Assembly (NCBI GenBank): GCA_918026815.1
Contig: CAKJVC010000057.1
Location: 248,001 to 312,000 of the forward strand
From: Chalara sp. BL73
Taxonomy: Eukaryota; Ascomycota; Leotiomycetes; Helotiales
Direction: 5' to 3'
DNA: 64,000 bases
Below are positions 23,386-33,519 of the stretch, in pieces; positions within the stretch are counted from its first letter, which is position 1, and each line of letters begins with the position of its first letter. A program made the position numbers and the translations under genes. Under the pieces are notes generated by a model, which was not told the DNA's origin, ran no database searches, and saw nothing but the letters and a program-made list of their open reading frames with translations.

Positions 23386-23461
23386 CTAAAAAGCCTCTAA
23401 ATTTAGTGGTGGTATTTGAGATATTTACTGACTTTTCGATGGTATTTCAGATATTTGCCGT
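23386..23461 (-). repeat. Right terminal inverted repeat, containing a gene's stop codon
   Basis: Right TIR of the same element. Read on the minus strand it begins ACG GCA AAT ATC TGA, which gives the last four codons and the stop of the esterase gene upstream. Confidence 0.85.
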
Positions 23462-26188
23462 AATATTAATCTCGGATATAGACCACCATCCTCCATCACT
23501 ACCCGTTTGATATATACGGATATAGCGAGCAAGCTGCTGTTGAAAGGATATAGTCGTTACTGAAGATCCTACTCCAGTAGCTACAGGGCTACTCCAGTTG
23601 ATTCCGTCATTTGAAACAACTACCTCGTAACCTCGGGGGTAGTCATTTGCAGACGTTCCAGCATCCAGGATGACTTGGTGAAATATCTTAGGCGACCCTA
23701 GGTCTACCTGAAACCACTGACCCGGAAACTGGGATGCTCCACTCGCCCAGCGCGAGTTCAAGTCCCCATCCACTACATTGCTAACGGGTGCATAGTCTGG
23801 AGTAGCCAATGCCGACATCACCCATTCAGCACGGTTTAACGGCAAACCGTCTTGGAAAACTAATTCGGATAGTTGGACGCCGACAGAAGTGCCGCTAGCG
23901 TTAGCGAGAATGTTCAGCCGATAGTATGCATAAAATGCAGAATTGGAAAACGAGTAAATCTTGGCCTGGGACCGGGCAGAGAATGTCTCACTTGTCCGTG
24001 TGTCCAATATTGTCCAGGCAGTACCTGTGTTTGACCCTTCCAGGCGCCAGCTAGTCGGGTCGCGTTCAGGAACATCACTGGCACTGATGATGCCATAGGC
24101 AATAATATTTTTGGTATTTTTGATACCGTAACTGAATCCAAGCCATGCGGAGGCTACACTGGGGGCGGCCCACTTTGAAGAAGTCAAACTATCAAACGCA
24201 TGGGCTGCTGTCTCTCCACTAGGGTTATCCGTGCTAGCGGAAGCCCCCAAACCCAACACAGACGCAGATGGGGACGATGCGGGCCCTGGGCCAATTTCGT
24301 TAACTCCTATCACCTGATAGAAGTAGGTTGTTCCATTGATAGGGTACTTGTCGCGATATGACAGCCCACCCAGGTTAGAGGCAATAACAGCATAAGGGCC
24401 GGTCTTGGTCCTGGATCGCTGTACCGTGTAATGGACGCTACCTATGGCAGTCCATTGAATCAATATCGAGCCCACCTGAGCCGTTGCTATTACGATGGGC
24501 GCTGAGTTGACCTGAAAGTACGCCCGCACAGATGAGTACGAAGTCTTCAAAGTTGCCACGGTCGAGCTGCTCTCCGTCGAAGCCAGCGCTGCCACGTCCC
24601 CTCCCCAGTGATGGAAGAGGTAACCTGCCGGGACAATGGCTTGGATGGAATTGGCTTCGGGAATGGTGTATGATTCAAAACCGCCAGAGCCACTGTTTAC
24701 ACTCAACTGGTATACCGGGTCGTTGCGAACCGAGCTTGCAGGCAATCCATTAATAACGATACCCTTCGAGTCGGTGATTTTGGCATAGAGATTGCACGTT
24801 GGATTGGTTTCCCAGCCATACCGCACATAAACCGGTGCGGGAACACTGGAGCTTGAGACCGATACGGTGTTGTAACTCGTTATACGAGCGTTGGCAAAGT
24901 AAAACAACCGATCCGCACCAGCTAAGGCAAACCCATTCAATGTGCCGGAGGTAAGCTGCTGCACCGGGGCAAGCAGCGCCGTGGGATCTTTCAGACCCAC
25001 CATTAGACCGGCGCCGACGTTGCTAAAGGTGCAGCTCATCGTGCCGCTAGATGGGCTGGCTGTGGTCATGACAGGTCCTTGGCCGGTGGCATTGGTCTGC
25101 CCATAGAGCAGATTTGCAGCGGCCCACGACGTCCTAAGGCCAACATCTTGCTTGTTTTTCGGGTGCAATTCACCTTCGCCAATGTCGATGATGCTAACAA
25201 TACGACTGCGGGAGGCGTCACCGGCAACGACCTGGCTCTGGGCCTCACGAATCTCAGCATATCCATGAGCCTCAACCGGCGCTACTTGTCTGACTCCAGT
25301 ATTAGCCAACTGGATGACGATAAAGGGCAGATTTGGCTGGCCAAAAATTGTACGCCAGTCGCTGAGAAGTGCTGTTAAAATGCGCCCGTATCGTGGGCCA
25401 TGGCCAGAATCAAACTCGCCTTGATACCAGACCACCGCCTTGACACGGAAGCGTGCCAGCGGGGCAATCAGTCCATCGTACAAGCCAGAAATGGTGTCAA
25501 TTGTGACAGGTTGCACTGCTTGGTTGAAGATAGTCTCTGAATAATCCGCAATTTTTAGAGCTGTCCCTGGAGCCACCCACCCCTCGATGCGTGTGCCACC
25601 CCACGGCGCTGAAAGGATCCCTATTGGCACGCCCTGCTGTTTGAAGATTTCCCGCGCTGAATAATATCCAACGGCGCTGAAATAACCTGTGTTGGCAGGA
25701 TTTGCTTGAAGCCATGTGCCGCCAGTGAGGGTTTCCTCCGGATTTAGTGACGGCACCTGGGGGACCGTGAACATACGGATATTAGGGTAGTTCGCTGACT
25801 CCGCAGCTTCGGCGGTGGCGTTGTACGCAAAATTGACGTTTAGGTCCATATTTGACTGGCCGGAACAGAGAAGTACATCGCCCATCATCACGTTGTTGAA
25901 TGTTGCACTTTGAGGTCCGGTTACTTGCAACGTATACGGCCCACCAACCGGGAATGGGCCAACGGCAACCTGCCAGAGACCATCTGAGCCAGCAACAGTA
26001 GTGCTAGTCTGACCATTAATTGATACTGTGACGCTGGCACTAACTGTTGTCCAACCCCGCACGTAAACCGAAGCATCACGTTGAAGTACCATGTTGCTCG
26101 AGAACAGCTGGTGAACGAATGGCTTGGCCTGCACCAAACAGATGGCGTAGAGCAGTAGCCACAATGCCCTAAGAATGGAGAATTCCAT
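23447..26188 (-). CDS. Secreted sialate O-acetylesterase-like protein with FN3 and two F5/8C domains
   Basis: Intronless, 913 residues from the ATG at 26188; an in-frame ATG at 26332 would add 48 residues ahead of the signal peptide. The inner start MEFSILRALWLLLYAICLVQA is a clean signal sequence. The SGNH/SASA esterase core has GQSNM (nucleophile Ser) near residue 110, WYQGE, and GELHPKNK near 340 with the catalytic His; its closing sheet has VRYGWETNPTCNLY and GLPAS. Next come an InlB-type repeat (AGYLFHHWGGD, about 505-560), a fibronectin III domain (about 563-640) and two F5/8 type C carbohydrate-binding domains (about 650-776 and 780-911). By family it removes O-acetyl groups from sugars outside the cell. 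The architecture is bacterial and suggests gene transfer. The final four codons and stop come from a transposon TIR. Confidence 0.85.
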   Translation of the reverse strand: MEFSILRALWLLLYAICLVQAKPFVHQLFSSNMVLQRDASVYVRGWTTVSASVTVSINGQTSTTVAGSDGLWQVAVGPFPVGGPYTLQVTGPQSATFNNVMMGDVLLCSGQSNMDLNVNFAYNATAEAAESANYPNIRMFTVPQVPSLNPEETLTGGTWLQANPANTGYFSAVGYYSAREIFKQQGVPIGILSAPWGGTRIEGWVAPGTALKIADYSETIFNQAVQPVTIDTISGLYDGLIAPLARFRVKAVVWYQGEFDSGHGPRYGRILTALLSDWRTIFGQPNLPFIVIQLANTGVRQVAPVEAHGYAEIREAQSQVVAGDASRSRIVSIIDIGEGELHPKNKQDVGLRTSWAAANLLYGQTNATGQGPVMTTASPSSGTMSCTFSNVGAGLMVGLKDPTALLAPVQQLTSGTLNGFALAGADRLFYFANARITSYNTVSVSSSSVPAPVYVRYGWETNPTCNLYAKITDSKGIVINGLPASSVRNDPVYQLSVNSGSGGFESYTIPEANSIQAIVPAGYLFHHWGGDVAALASTESSSTVATLKTSYSSVRAYFQVNSAPIVIATAQVGSILIQWTAIGSVHYTVQRSRTKTGPYAVIASNLGGLSYRDKYPINGTTYFYQVIGVNEIGPGPASSPSASVLGLGASASTDNPSGETAAHAFDSLTSSKWAAPSVASAWLGFSYGIKNTKNIIAYGIISASDVPERDPTSWRLEGSNTGTAWTILDTRTSETFSARSQAKIYSFSNSAFYAYYRLNILANASGTSVGVQLSELVFQDGLPLNRAEWVMSALATPDYAPVSNVVDGDLNSRWASGASQFPGQWFQVDLGSPKIFHQVILDAGTSANDYPRGYEVVVSNDGINWSSPVATGVGSSVTTISFQQQLARYIRIYQTGSDGGWWSISEINITANI

Positions 26189-26332
26189 GATGACTATTGT
26201 AAGCAGGCAGACTAGCACAGTCGGGAAGCGGAATATTTGAGCGCGCAAATGACGATATTCCTGAATTCTGGCTGTTAACCTGTATACAATGGGAGGACGA
26301 CTGGTTTTCTTATTTATACATTTTGATTGCAT

Positions 26333-27020
26333 TCAGTACCGATTAAAGTCCGCTCTGCTGAATTTATGGCTAAGCATAGGCGCCACCCCTGGTAGCTTAC
26401 ATTTAGAGGATAGTGCGCTGTATATCAAATGAAAGTTTACATTCTTTTAAGCTATATCTGCCAAGCAAAAGGTAGCACGGAAACAAACTATTCCCAAACA
26501 AGACATTGCTGGATTCTCCACACATTAGATTGGCTTAGTAGATGACGGGGGATGGTTTTGATTAGAGTAGTATAATATTCTATAGGGTTTGGAAATAAAT
26601 GGGGCCAATAGACGGCAGCTCTCCCGCGTTCCAGGGGTGTCAAAGCCTCTGCTTATCAAGGGGCTGCGTTCCGCTGACATGGCACGCTCCTAAGCCACCA
26701 CTTCATATAAAGCAATTTTTAAAACCTAAAGCCACTAATTTTAACCATTATCATTATTAAAAAAAAAGTCTGCCTCTGTATTCGGAAATCAAGTTCCCTT
26801 TTAAGAAATTGACTAAAAGGAGAACCATGGAAATGTTCTTGGTGAGGATCAAAGATATGATATGTAACGACGCTAGTGTAGTTAGCAATGCTATTCTTCA
26901 AATGCTTGTTTGACTAGAAAGCACTTGAATTTAATAAGACTTGTAAGAGTATAAAAAACATTGTGCGTGTAGAGGTTGCTATATCCCCTTGACCGATGGA
27001 AGCCTTATAATATTGCATTT
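26333..27020. other. Promoter side of the esterase gene, nothing else seen
   Basis: About 690 bp with no supported gene. It should hold the esterase promoter and leader; no motif stood out. Confidence 0.4.
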
Positions 27021-27259
27021 TGTAACGACGTAAAGAATCACCGGCTAGAATAAAGACATATAGGAGTGATTGCTTTACAGGTCTATTTACGAAAAATACA
27101 AAAACATGAAAAGCAAATGTAAAAAGTAGGAACAGGTCTTTATATAAACGACTCCGATTTTCTACTGTATCGGCTCTGAAACCCTTTATACCCTGATTGT
27201 CAACTTCTTACTCCTGTGCTCTGAACCTGTGCCGCCCCTTAGGCATACCGATTGTTACA
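27021..27259. mobile_element. Solo LTR (239 bp), TGTAACGAC family, copy 2
   Basis: Starts TGTAACGACG and ends GATTGTTACA, with CATTT directly on both sides (27016-27020 and 27260-27264). It aligns along its whole length with 18227-18486, minus about 20 bases, through shared blocks such as the ggcataccgattgttaca end. Many differences between the copies are C/T or G/A, suggesting RIP. Confidence 0.88.
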
Positions 27260-27264
27260 CATTT

Positions 27265-28736
27265 TAGTTTGCAAGGTCTGCACTCACGTGATCATCCCTA
27301 AACCTATGCTAAAATGCAGCATATGCATCGGTTTAGGAGATATTGAGCCAAGTGGGTATTAAACTGATGTGCTTCGTATTTGCAGATTAGCTGTTTAACA
27401 CTGCTATAATAATTCTGTAACTCTTTTACCCCTGCCATGCAGACAAGAAAACGCCAGTCAGTCTTGATTCTAACTTTTCACTACATGAAAAATTAATAGA
27501 AGTTTAGCGAGGGATTTTATTGTTGTCTTAGCCACCTCCTAGTTTCTAATAACCCTTTCATTTCGTTTCACCACTTCCTCATTCAAGTTTAAAGTGTTGT
27601 ACTCGCATGTTTTCTTTTCCCACCAATCCGTGCCCAAATACAGTTTTTATTAAAGAATATATATACTGTAGAATTCCTGTGGAACATAACATAATATTAA
27701 TTACAAGTACGGGGCCAATGGATGCCCCTGGATTACACTCGAAATCCAATGCAAGAAAAATTCACTACTACCCGCATGCCATACCAGCATTTCTAGCCCC
27801 ATGTCGCACCAGTCTATGGATATCACCGTGGAAGTAACGCCCACTGGCCGGGCACCGTCTCCCCCTGAATTAAGGGTATATTCCACCCACACGCCACTCC
27901 AGGCATAACACCTGCCTACTTGCGGCTAGTTCCAGCAGAGCGTCAGCTACACGTATTTATGCTATATCATCTAGTGAAGGAACTAGTATTATCATGATAT
28001 ATTGACCCTAAAATCGAATACTATACCCCACGCAATATGAGATTTCAAATAGCCATACGTATCACGGCAAAATTTGCAATTTTATATTATATCATACTAT
28101 ACTATAGTATGCTATAATACTAACCCTAAATGAAATTATCCCCAATTAGTAATATGTCACAGATAAGTGGGTCCACACGCGCTTATAAGCGTGACTTACT
28201 TTCTCCTAGACTACAAAAGCCTACCTAGCTTGATCTTTAGTTCTACAAGTAAAATACACACATGCCGCATACGTTGCTGTAGCTCCCATAAACTAAAAAC
28301 GAGCTTTCGCGGGACGTGCGAGATGCTCCGTGACATAATACGGTATAGCCCCTCTTAAAAAAAGTAAGCTTCATTTCCACCTGTTTTTAACCCTTGCAGT
28401 GGCTCTTTAACCCGGCTTGCTAGCCTTGGCAAAATGCTTAGTATATTGCCAATATGATATAAGATCAAGGTTTCATACTAATACTAGCGTAGTATCAAAA
28501 AGTCGATCTCATATGACTCGAGACTCAATATCACTAAATATCTCCATACTAGTTCCTTCACTGATATCGCCGTCGAAGTAACACCCCAGCCCAGTGCCTC
28601 CTGGTTGGTTACGACTATAAAGGATTCTGTCTGCCGTTCGTTGTATGTTATAGTCCCCACACTCTACAATTATTGGGAGTTTTCAGTATCGCGGTCGCTT
28701 ATCATTCTTTTCGGCTTCCGCACACACTCGTTCAAC
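27265..28736. other. Intergenic, includes a possible inverted-repeat element
   Basis: AT-rich and without a supported gene. A 17-bp perfect inverted repeat (27973-27989 and 28546-28562) bounds about 590 bp. A related block (gatatcaccgtggaagtaac at about 27818, gatatcgccgtcgaagtaac at about 28563) occurs in direct order on both sides of that interval's left arm and right arm. Confidence 0.45.
27973..28562. mobile_element. Candidate MITE-like element with 17-bp TIRs
   Basis: agtgaaggaactagtat at 27973-27989 is matched exactly by its reverse complement at 28546-28562. The interior (about 590 bp) is AT-rich and non-coding. No clear target duplication was found, so the ends could be nested or worn. 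Confidence 0.45.
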
Positions 28737-30597
28737 ATGCTCTTCAGCTATCTTTACTTTTTTGTTTGCACCTCGTCAGCTTTTCTCCTTGAGTCTCAAA
28801 AAACTTTGTTTATAGGTCGATTAGATCCTATTGTCAGCCCCAATGGGTTATCTGGCCATGTCCATAATGTCTTAGGCGGTAGCGCATTTGCTGCTAACGC
28901 GACGGACCTCACAACTGGGAAGTGCACTACTATGGAAATACCGGACGACCAGAGCGCTTATTGGATATCTCAACTATATGGCCAATGGCCGAATGGGACT
29001 TTTTCCCCTTTGAAACCGGTCTATAATCGCATCTACTATATCATGGTGAGTCTCCAACTCCAAAATGAACTCAGAAATCTTATAAAATCATAGCAAGATC
29101 CTGCTGTCAAAACTTATCCATTTCCTCCAGGGTTTAAAGTGCTTCTTGGAAGTCCTTCTTCTACAGGGCCGCCAGCTGTTCCATATACACTAGAGTACCT
29201 ATGCGACCAAGGAGGTGCAGGTGGTTCTCAAGTGCCTCAAGATAAACTTCCGAATTTTGTATGTCACAGGCACCTCCAGTTCCAGGCAAAGCTACCATAT
29301 TGCTGGGATGGAAAGAATCTCGACTCTACAGATCACATTTCTCACCTCAGTTACACTACGCCCTGCACGGGAAATTTCCCTATACAGCTTCCACAGCTAA
29401 GTATTGAATTTGCCTTTGATTCTACGCCATTCAGCCCAGACAAAATATTCACGTCCTTTGGTGGTAGCGTCAACACATATGGTTAGTTGATATACGTATC
29501 TATCTTATGTTGATACTAACACTAGTCCTTTTCTAGGCGCCCACGTCGATTTTTTTAGTGGGTGGAAGGGAGATACCCTTGAGCGCGCCATAAACGATCC
29601 GACATGTCTAGGGCGCCAGAATATCTTCGGAGATGGAGAGCAGTGTAAAACCCTACTCGCTCTTCGTGATACTGCTGCTGCTAGCCAATGTGTAATGTCC
29701 AACTACATACCGCAAGAGGACATAGGGTTGCATGGACCTATTGCTACACTACCCGGCTGCAATCCTCTGTGGACAGTACAAGGGTCCACCAAACCTGGTT
29801 GTACTATTGCTCCTCCAGTGCCGGGTCTGGGACCCGCTTCGGACTTTGTGGACTACTGGCAACAATCGCACAACATTGGCCCTGATTCTGGTCATAATTT
29901 GGTACCGGCATACGCGGGATTTAACCCGGCGCCGACTTCTGCACCGGGATCAACAAGTACGAAAACAACAGCTCAACCAACTACTCTCAGTACCGTCACT
30001 GCTCCTGTAGCGACAAGTGCCGTCTGGAAGAGCCTGGGCTGCTATACCGACGACGTGAATTCAAGAGCACTGGGAAACGCCGGATCGGTTCGCGGCGGTA
30101 TGACGGTTGCGGCTTGTCAAGCAGCTTGCGGAAAACTCGGGTTTGCATTCGCTGGAGTTGAGTATTCTACAGAATGTTGGTGTGGTTCTTCAATTGGTGG
30201 TTCTCAGAAAAAGGCCACTGATTCTAGCTGTGACATGATATGTTCTGGCTCTACCGAATACTGTGGTGGTGGCAACAGAATCAATGTTTATCAATTAGTA
30301 CCAGCCTCATCAGTAAGCTGGAAGAGCTTAGGCTGCTACACCGATGCTGCAAATTCACGAGCACTGGCAATTTCTGCTTCAGTCGGTGGCGGTTTGACGC
30401 CATCGGCATGCCAAGTAGCTTGTGGAAAACTCGGGTTTGCATTCGCTGGAGTTGAGTATTCTACGGAATGTTGGTGTGGTTCTTCAATTGGCGGGTCTCA
30501 GAAAAAGGCTACTGATTCTGGTTGTGACATGATATGCTCTGGCTCTACCGAATTATGCGGTGGTGGTAACAGAATAAACATTTATACTCTAAGCTAA
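28737..30597 (+). CDS. Secreted DUF1996 protein with two C-terminal WSC domains
   Basis: Three exons, 28737-29045, 29094-29481 and 29537-30597, give 585 residues in one frame. A signal peptide (MLFSYLYFFVCTSSAFLLES) is followed by RLDPIVSPNGLSGHVHNVLG, the conserved opening of DUF1996, and the domain continues through PFPPGFKVLLGSPS, YCWDGKNLDS and HVDFFSGW to about residue 300. A Thr/Ser/Pro-rich linker leads to two WSC domains (about 394-486 and 493-585), each with the eight-cysteine pattern and ECWCGSSIGG. The two WSC copies share a run of more than 25 identical residues, so the second arose by recent tandem duplication. WSC domains bind carbohydrates and occur in wall sensors and secreted enzymes. 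DUF1996 has no assigned reaction. A role at the cell surface or on plant or fungal wall sugars is inference. Confidence 0.88.
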
Positions 30598-31516
30598 TTT
30601 TTTATTGGGTATTAGGGTTATGTGTTTATTAATGATTGGGCTGTACTGTATTAGGACGGATTAGCCTTTTATTAATTTTCGAGTTATCGGTAGAGTCATT
30701 TTAAACAGAGGTTGATGTTATATATAATCCAATACAACTCAATTCTGGCTAATATATATTACTATACCGGAAGACTGATATAGAAACCCTAAATTGTGAG
30801 TGTATGCTTCCAGTTTGATTAGTAGCAGCTGAGCTTGCTACTATCAAGAGGAGTTGGGTTAAAGCGCCTTAGATATGATCCTTGTAGACATTAATCGATA
30901 AACCGTAAAGGCTGGGCGGAGTTATATGAGTCGGGCTGCTGTCATGGGAAATGTCGCTAGTAATTTGGGGGTCTCCAAAGCGTATCCCTTTGCCTGTGAA
31001 TACACGTAGCTTCGTTTTATCCGCGTGTAATAGATTAGCCGATCTCAAAGTAGAATATGGAATGGCCTCTTGCATGCATGAAACCTTGTAATCGTAAACT
31101 CTGGGACTCATTTAATGGGGTAATTTTGTAGATTGCAGGGTATGCAATGACAAGGTTGGCACAAGCTGCTCTATCCCCTTGCTAGCGTGCACCTGGCTTA
31201 CCAGACGAAGGGAGACAATACCCACAATTAGTTAGCTTAAAACCATACGGCGAGCTTACGGCGGGGCCATGAACTTCGGCGATACAGGGTACTGCTACTA
31301 GGATATTTCCAGCTTGGATGACTGCATAGGCAACTTCAGCTCTTTTGTTTCATACTGCAAGAGATTATTCTGGCTTTGGTTCATAACGCCGTATGCTTAC
31401 AGTGTTGCAACATATGATTGTTTCCACCTCGATCATTCTAAGTATCTCAAGTTAGAAAATTCAACAGTTGGATCTCCTGTTGACTTTCGACGCCGAAAGC
31501 TTGATCTCGTACGACA
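30598..31516. other. Intergenic, nothing recognised
   Basis: About 920 bp between the WSC protein and the acyl-CoA ligase. It must hold the 3' end of the former and the promoter of the latter. The minus-strand frame at 30869-31111 has no domain. Confidence 0.4.
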
Positions 31517-33313
31517 ATGGTATTTACGGCGACGAAATATATCCCAATCACAGGAAAAGATCTCCTGTCATGGTGTTTCGATGACATTCCGTATGATTGG
31601 GATAAGCCGGTCTGTCTCCACCTCCGTCAGGACGGCAGAATGGGAACTGATTCTAATCCAGATATATGTCGACCCAAATGACCCCTCAAGGACAATCTCT
31701 GCCCGGCAGGCCAAATTGATCATCAGGAAGCTAGTCGCTGGTTTCCATGCCGCTGGGCTTAAAGCTGGTGATTGTGTTTGTCTGAATTCCTTCAATGACG
31801 TGAGCGGCTCCCTCTGTCCTAAGTAATGTAGAGCTGAAATGTTCAGATCCAATATTCAATGGTCTTTCTTGGTGTCGTCGCTGCTGGGGGAGTATTCACG
31901 GGTTCAAATCCAGGCTGCACCCCATTCGAGCTCACGCACCACCTCAAAGCGTCTGACGCGAAGTTTCTGATTTTTGAGCCTGAATTGATAGACACCTCCC
32001 TGGCAGCTGCCAAAAAATGCGGGATTCCTGATTCCAAGCTCTGGATCTTTGACGTCCTCGGTCAAACTCTACCCAGTGGATTTAGGAGTTGGCGGCAGCT
32101 CCTACAGCATGGCGAGACGGACTGGATTCGTTTTGACAACCATGAGCGATCCGAGGAGACTATGATAGCCCGGTTCTTTAGCAGTGGTACAACTGGCCTT
32201 CCGAAGGCAGTCATGTGGTCCCACAAGAACCTCATAGCGGAACATACCTTGGCTCATGAACCGACAGTCAAGCAAATAGAGAGACGTCGTATCGTATGCA
32301 CGCCAGTATTCCATGGTGCCTCTGCCCCAACTGCACACACATCCGCCCTTAGATCCGGTACTGTGACATACATAATGCGTAGGTTTGACCTTGAAGGCTT
32401 CCTCTCCATCGTCGAAAAGCACAAGATTACAGATTTTATCGTTGTGCCTCCTATCGTCGTTGCGATTGTGATGTCTCCCCTAACAGCTAAGTATAGCTTG
32501 AAGTCGGTTACTACAGTTATGTGTGGTGCTGCAGCCTTAGATGCTGCGGTGCAGGCACGGTTTCGGCAACTAATAAGCCCGGAAGGCAGTATTAGTAATG
32601 TATGGGGCATGACAGAGACGAGCTGCATTGCGACGATGTTCTATCACCCCGAGGATGACACCACAGGGAGTGTCGGGAGGCTACTGCCAAACATGGATGC
32701 TAAGTCAGTCCCTGACCGATTTTTCCAGCACTGAAATGCAATACTAACTAAAGGAATCAGACTTATCGATGAAGAAGAGCGCGAAATCACAACGTACGAC
32801 ACCGAAGGTGAATTCTGCGTGCGCGGTCCTCTTGTCACCAAGGGATACTTTAACAACCCCGCCGCAAACGCCTCCAGCTATCACAATGGCTTTTTTAAAA
32901 CAGGGGACGTCATGTACTGCTCCTCAAAAACGAACACCTGGTTCATTGTCGACCGCCGAAAAGAACTCATCAAAGTCCGCGGTTTCCAAGTTGCTCCAGC
33001 GGAGATCGAGGGCGTGCTCCTAGGACATCCACAAATTGTCGATGCTGCGGTCATTGGCGTGACCTTTCCAGAGGAACCAGATGTAGAACGTCCGAGAGCT
33101 TACGTTGTGAGGAGATCTGGGAAGGAGGGACTGAGTCTTGTTGAGGGAGATGTCAAAGCGTATTGCAAGGAGAAGCTATCAGGTTACAAGTCACTGACTG
33201 GGGGAGTACGATTTGTCGATTTGATTCCGAAAACGGCGAGTGGTAAGATCCTGAAGAGAATCCTGAGAGACCAGGCCAAGACAGAGTTGCAGAACGAGAG
33301 ACCAAGACTCTGA
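31517..33313 (+). CDS. AMP-dependent acyl-CoA synthetase/ligase (4-coumarate-CoA-ligase-like)
   Basis: Four exons, 31517-31609, 31662-31799, 31847-32703 and 32761-33313, give 546 residues in one frame. The first junction restores KPIYVDPNDPSRTISARQ and the second FNDIQYSMVFLGVVAAGG. The third uses a CTAAC branch site and restores MDAKLIDEEER. Motifs: the AMP-binding loop SSGTTGLPK near residue 192, WGMTETS, FKTGD, the hinge DRRKELIKVRGFQVAP, and the catalytic lysine in PKTASGK near 521. The family activates a carboxylic acid as an acyl-adenylate and transfers it to CoA. The protein ends PRL, which resembles a weak PTS1, so peroxisomal location is possible. The substrate (a fatty or aryl acid) is not readable. 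The first intron has a GTCTGT donor, a poor consensus. Confidence 0.9.
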
Positions 33314-33519
33314 TTGGCTCTGTACAGACTTTTGAGAATGAAATCGACCATATAGGTGTTTATTAGAGAAGTTATTGAGAGGCCTGAAGGTTGACGGCGA
33401 ATTGCTGCTCGTGACTAGTCACGTCCACTATAATAACCATACCTTCCAAAATTGCGTTAAAGATGTTGAATTTAGGAAGTGTGCACACTTAATAATGCCT
33501 TGATCGTAACCCTACCCAA

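Larger units (their letters stand above)
20865..23461. mobile_element. Decayed DNA transposon (2597 bp) with long TIRs and 7-bp target duplication
   Basis: Imperfect terminal inverted repeats of about 76 bp, 20865-20940 and 23386-23461, both beginning ACGGCAAAT when read inward, with roughly nine mismatches. AATATTA flanks both ends (20858-20864 and 23462-23468). Inside each TIR a motif like ATCTGAAATACCA occurs twice, and variants of TAGTATTT recur just inside both ends, as transposase-binding sites do. The interior is AT-rich and non-coding in all frames, consistent with RIP of a former transposase gene. The superfamily is undecided. The right TIR overlaps the 3' end of the neighbouring gene. 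Confidence 0.85.
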
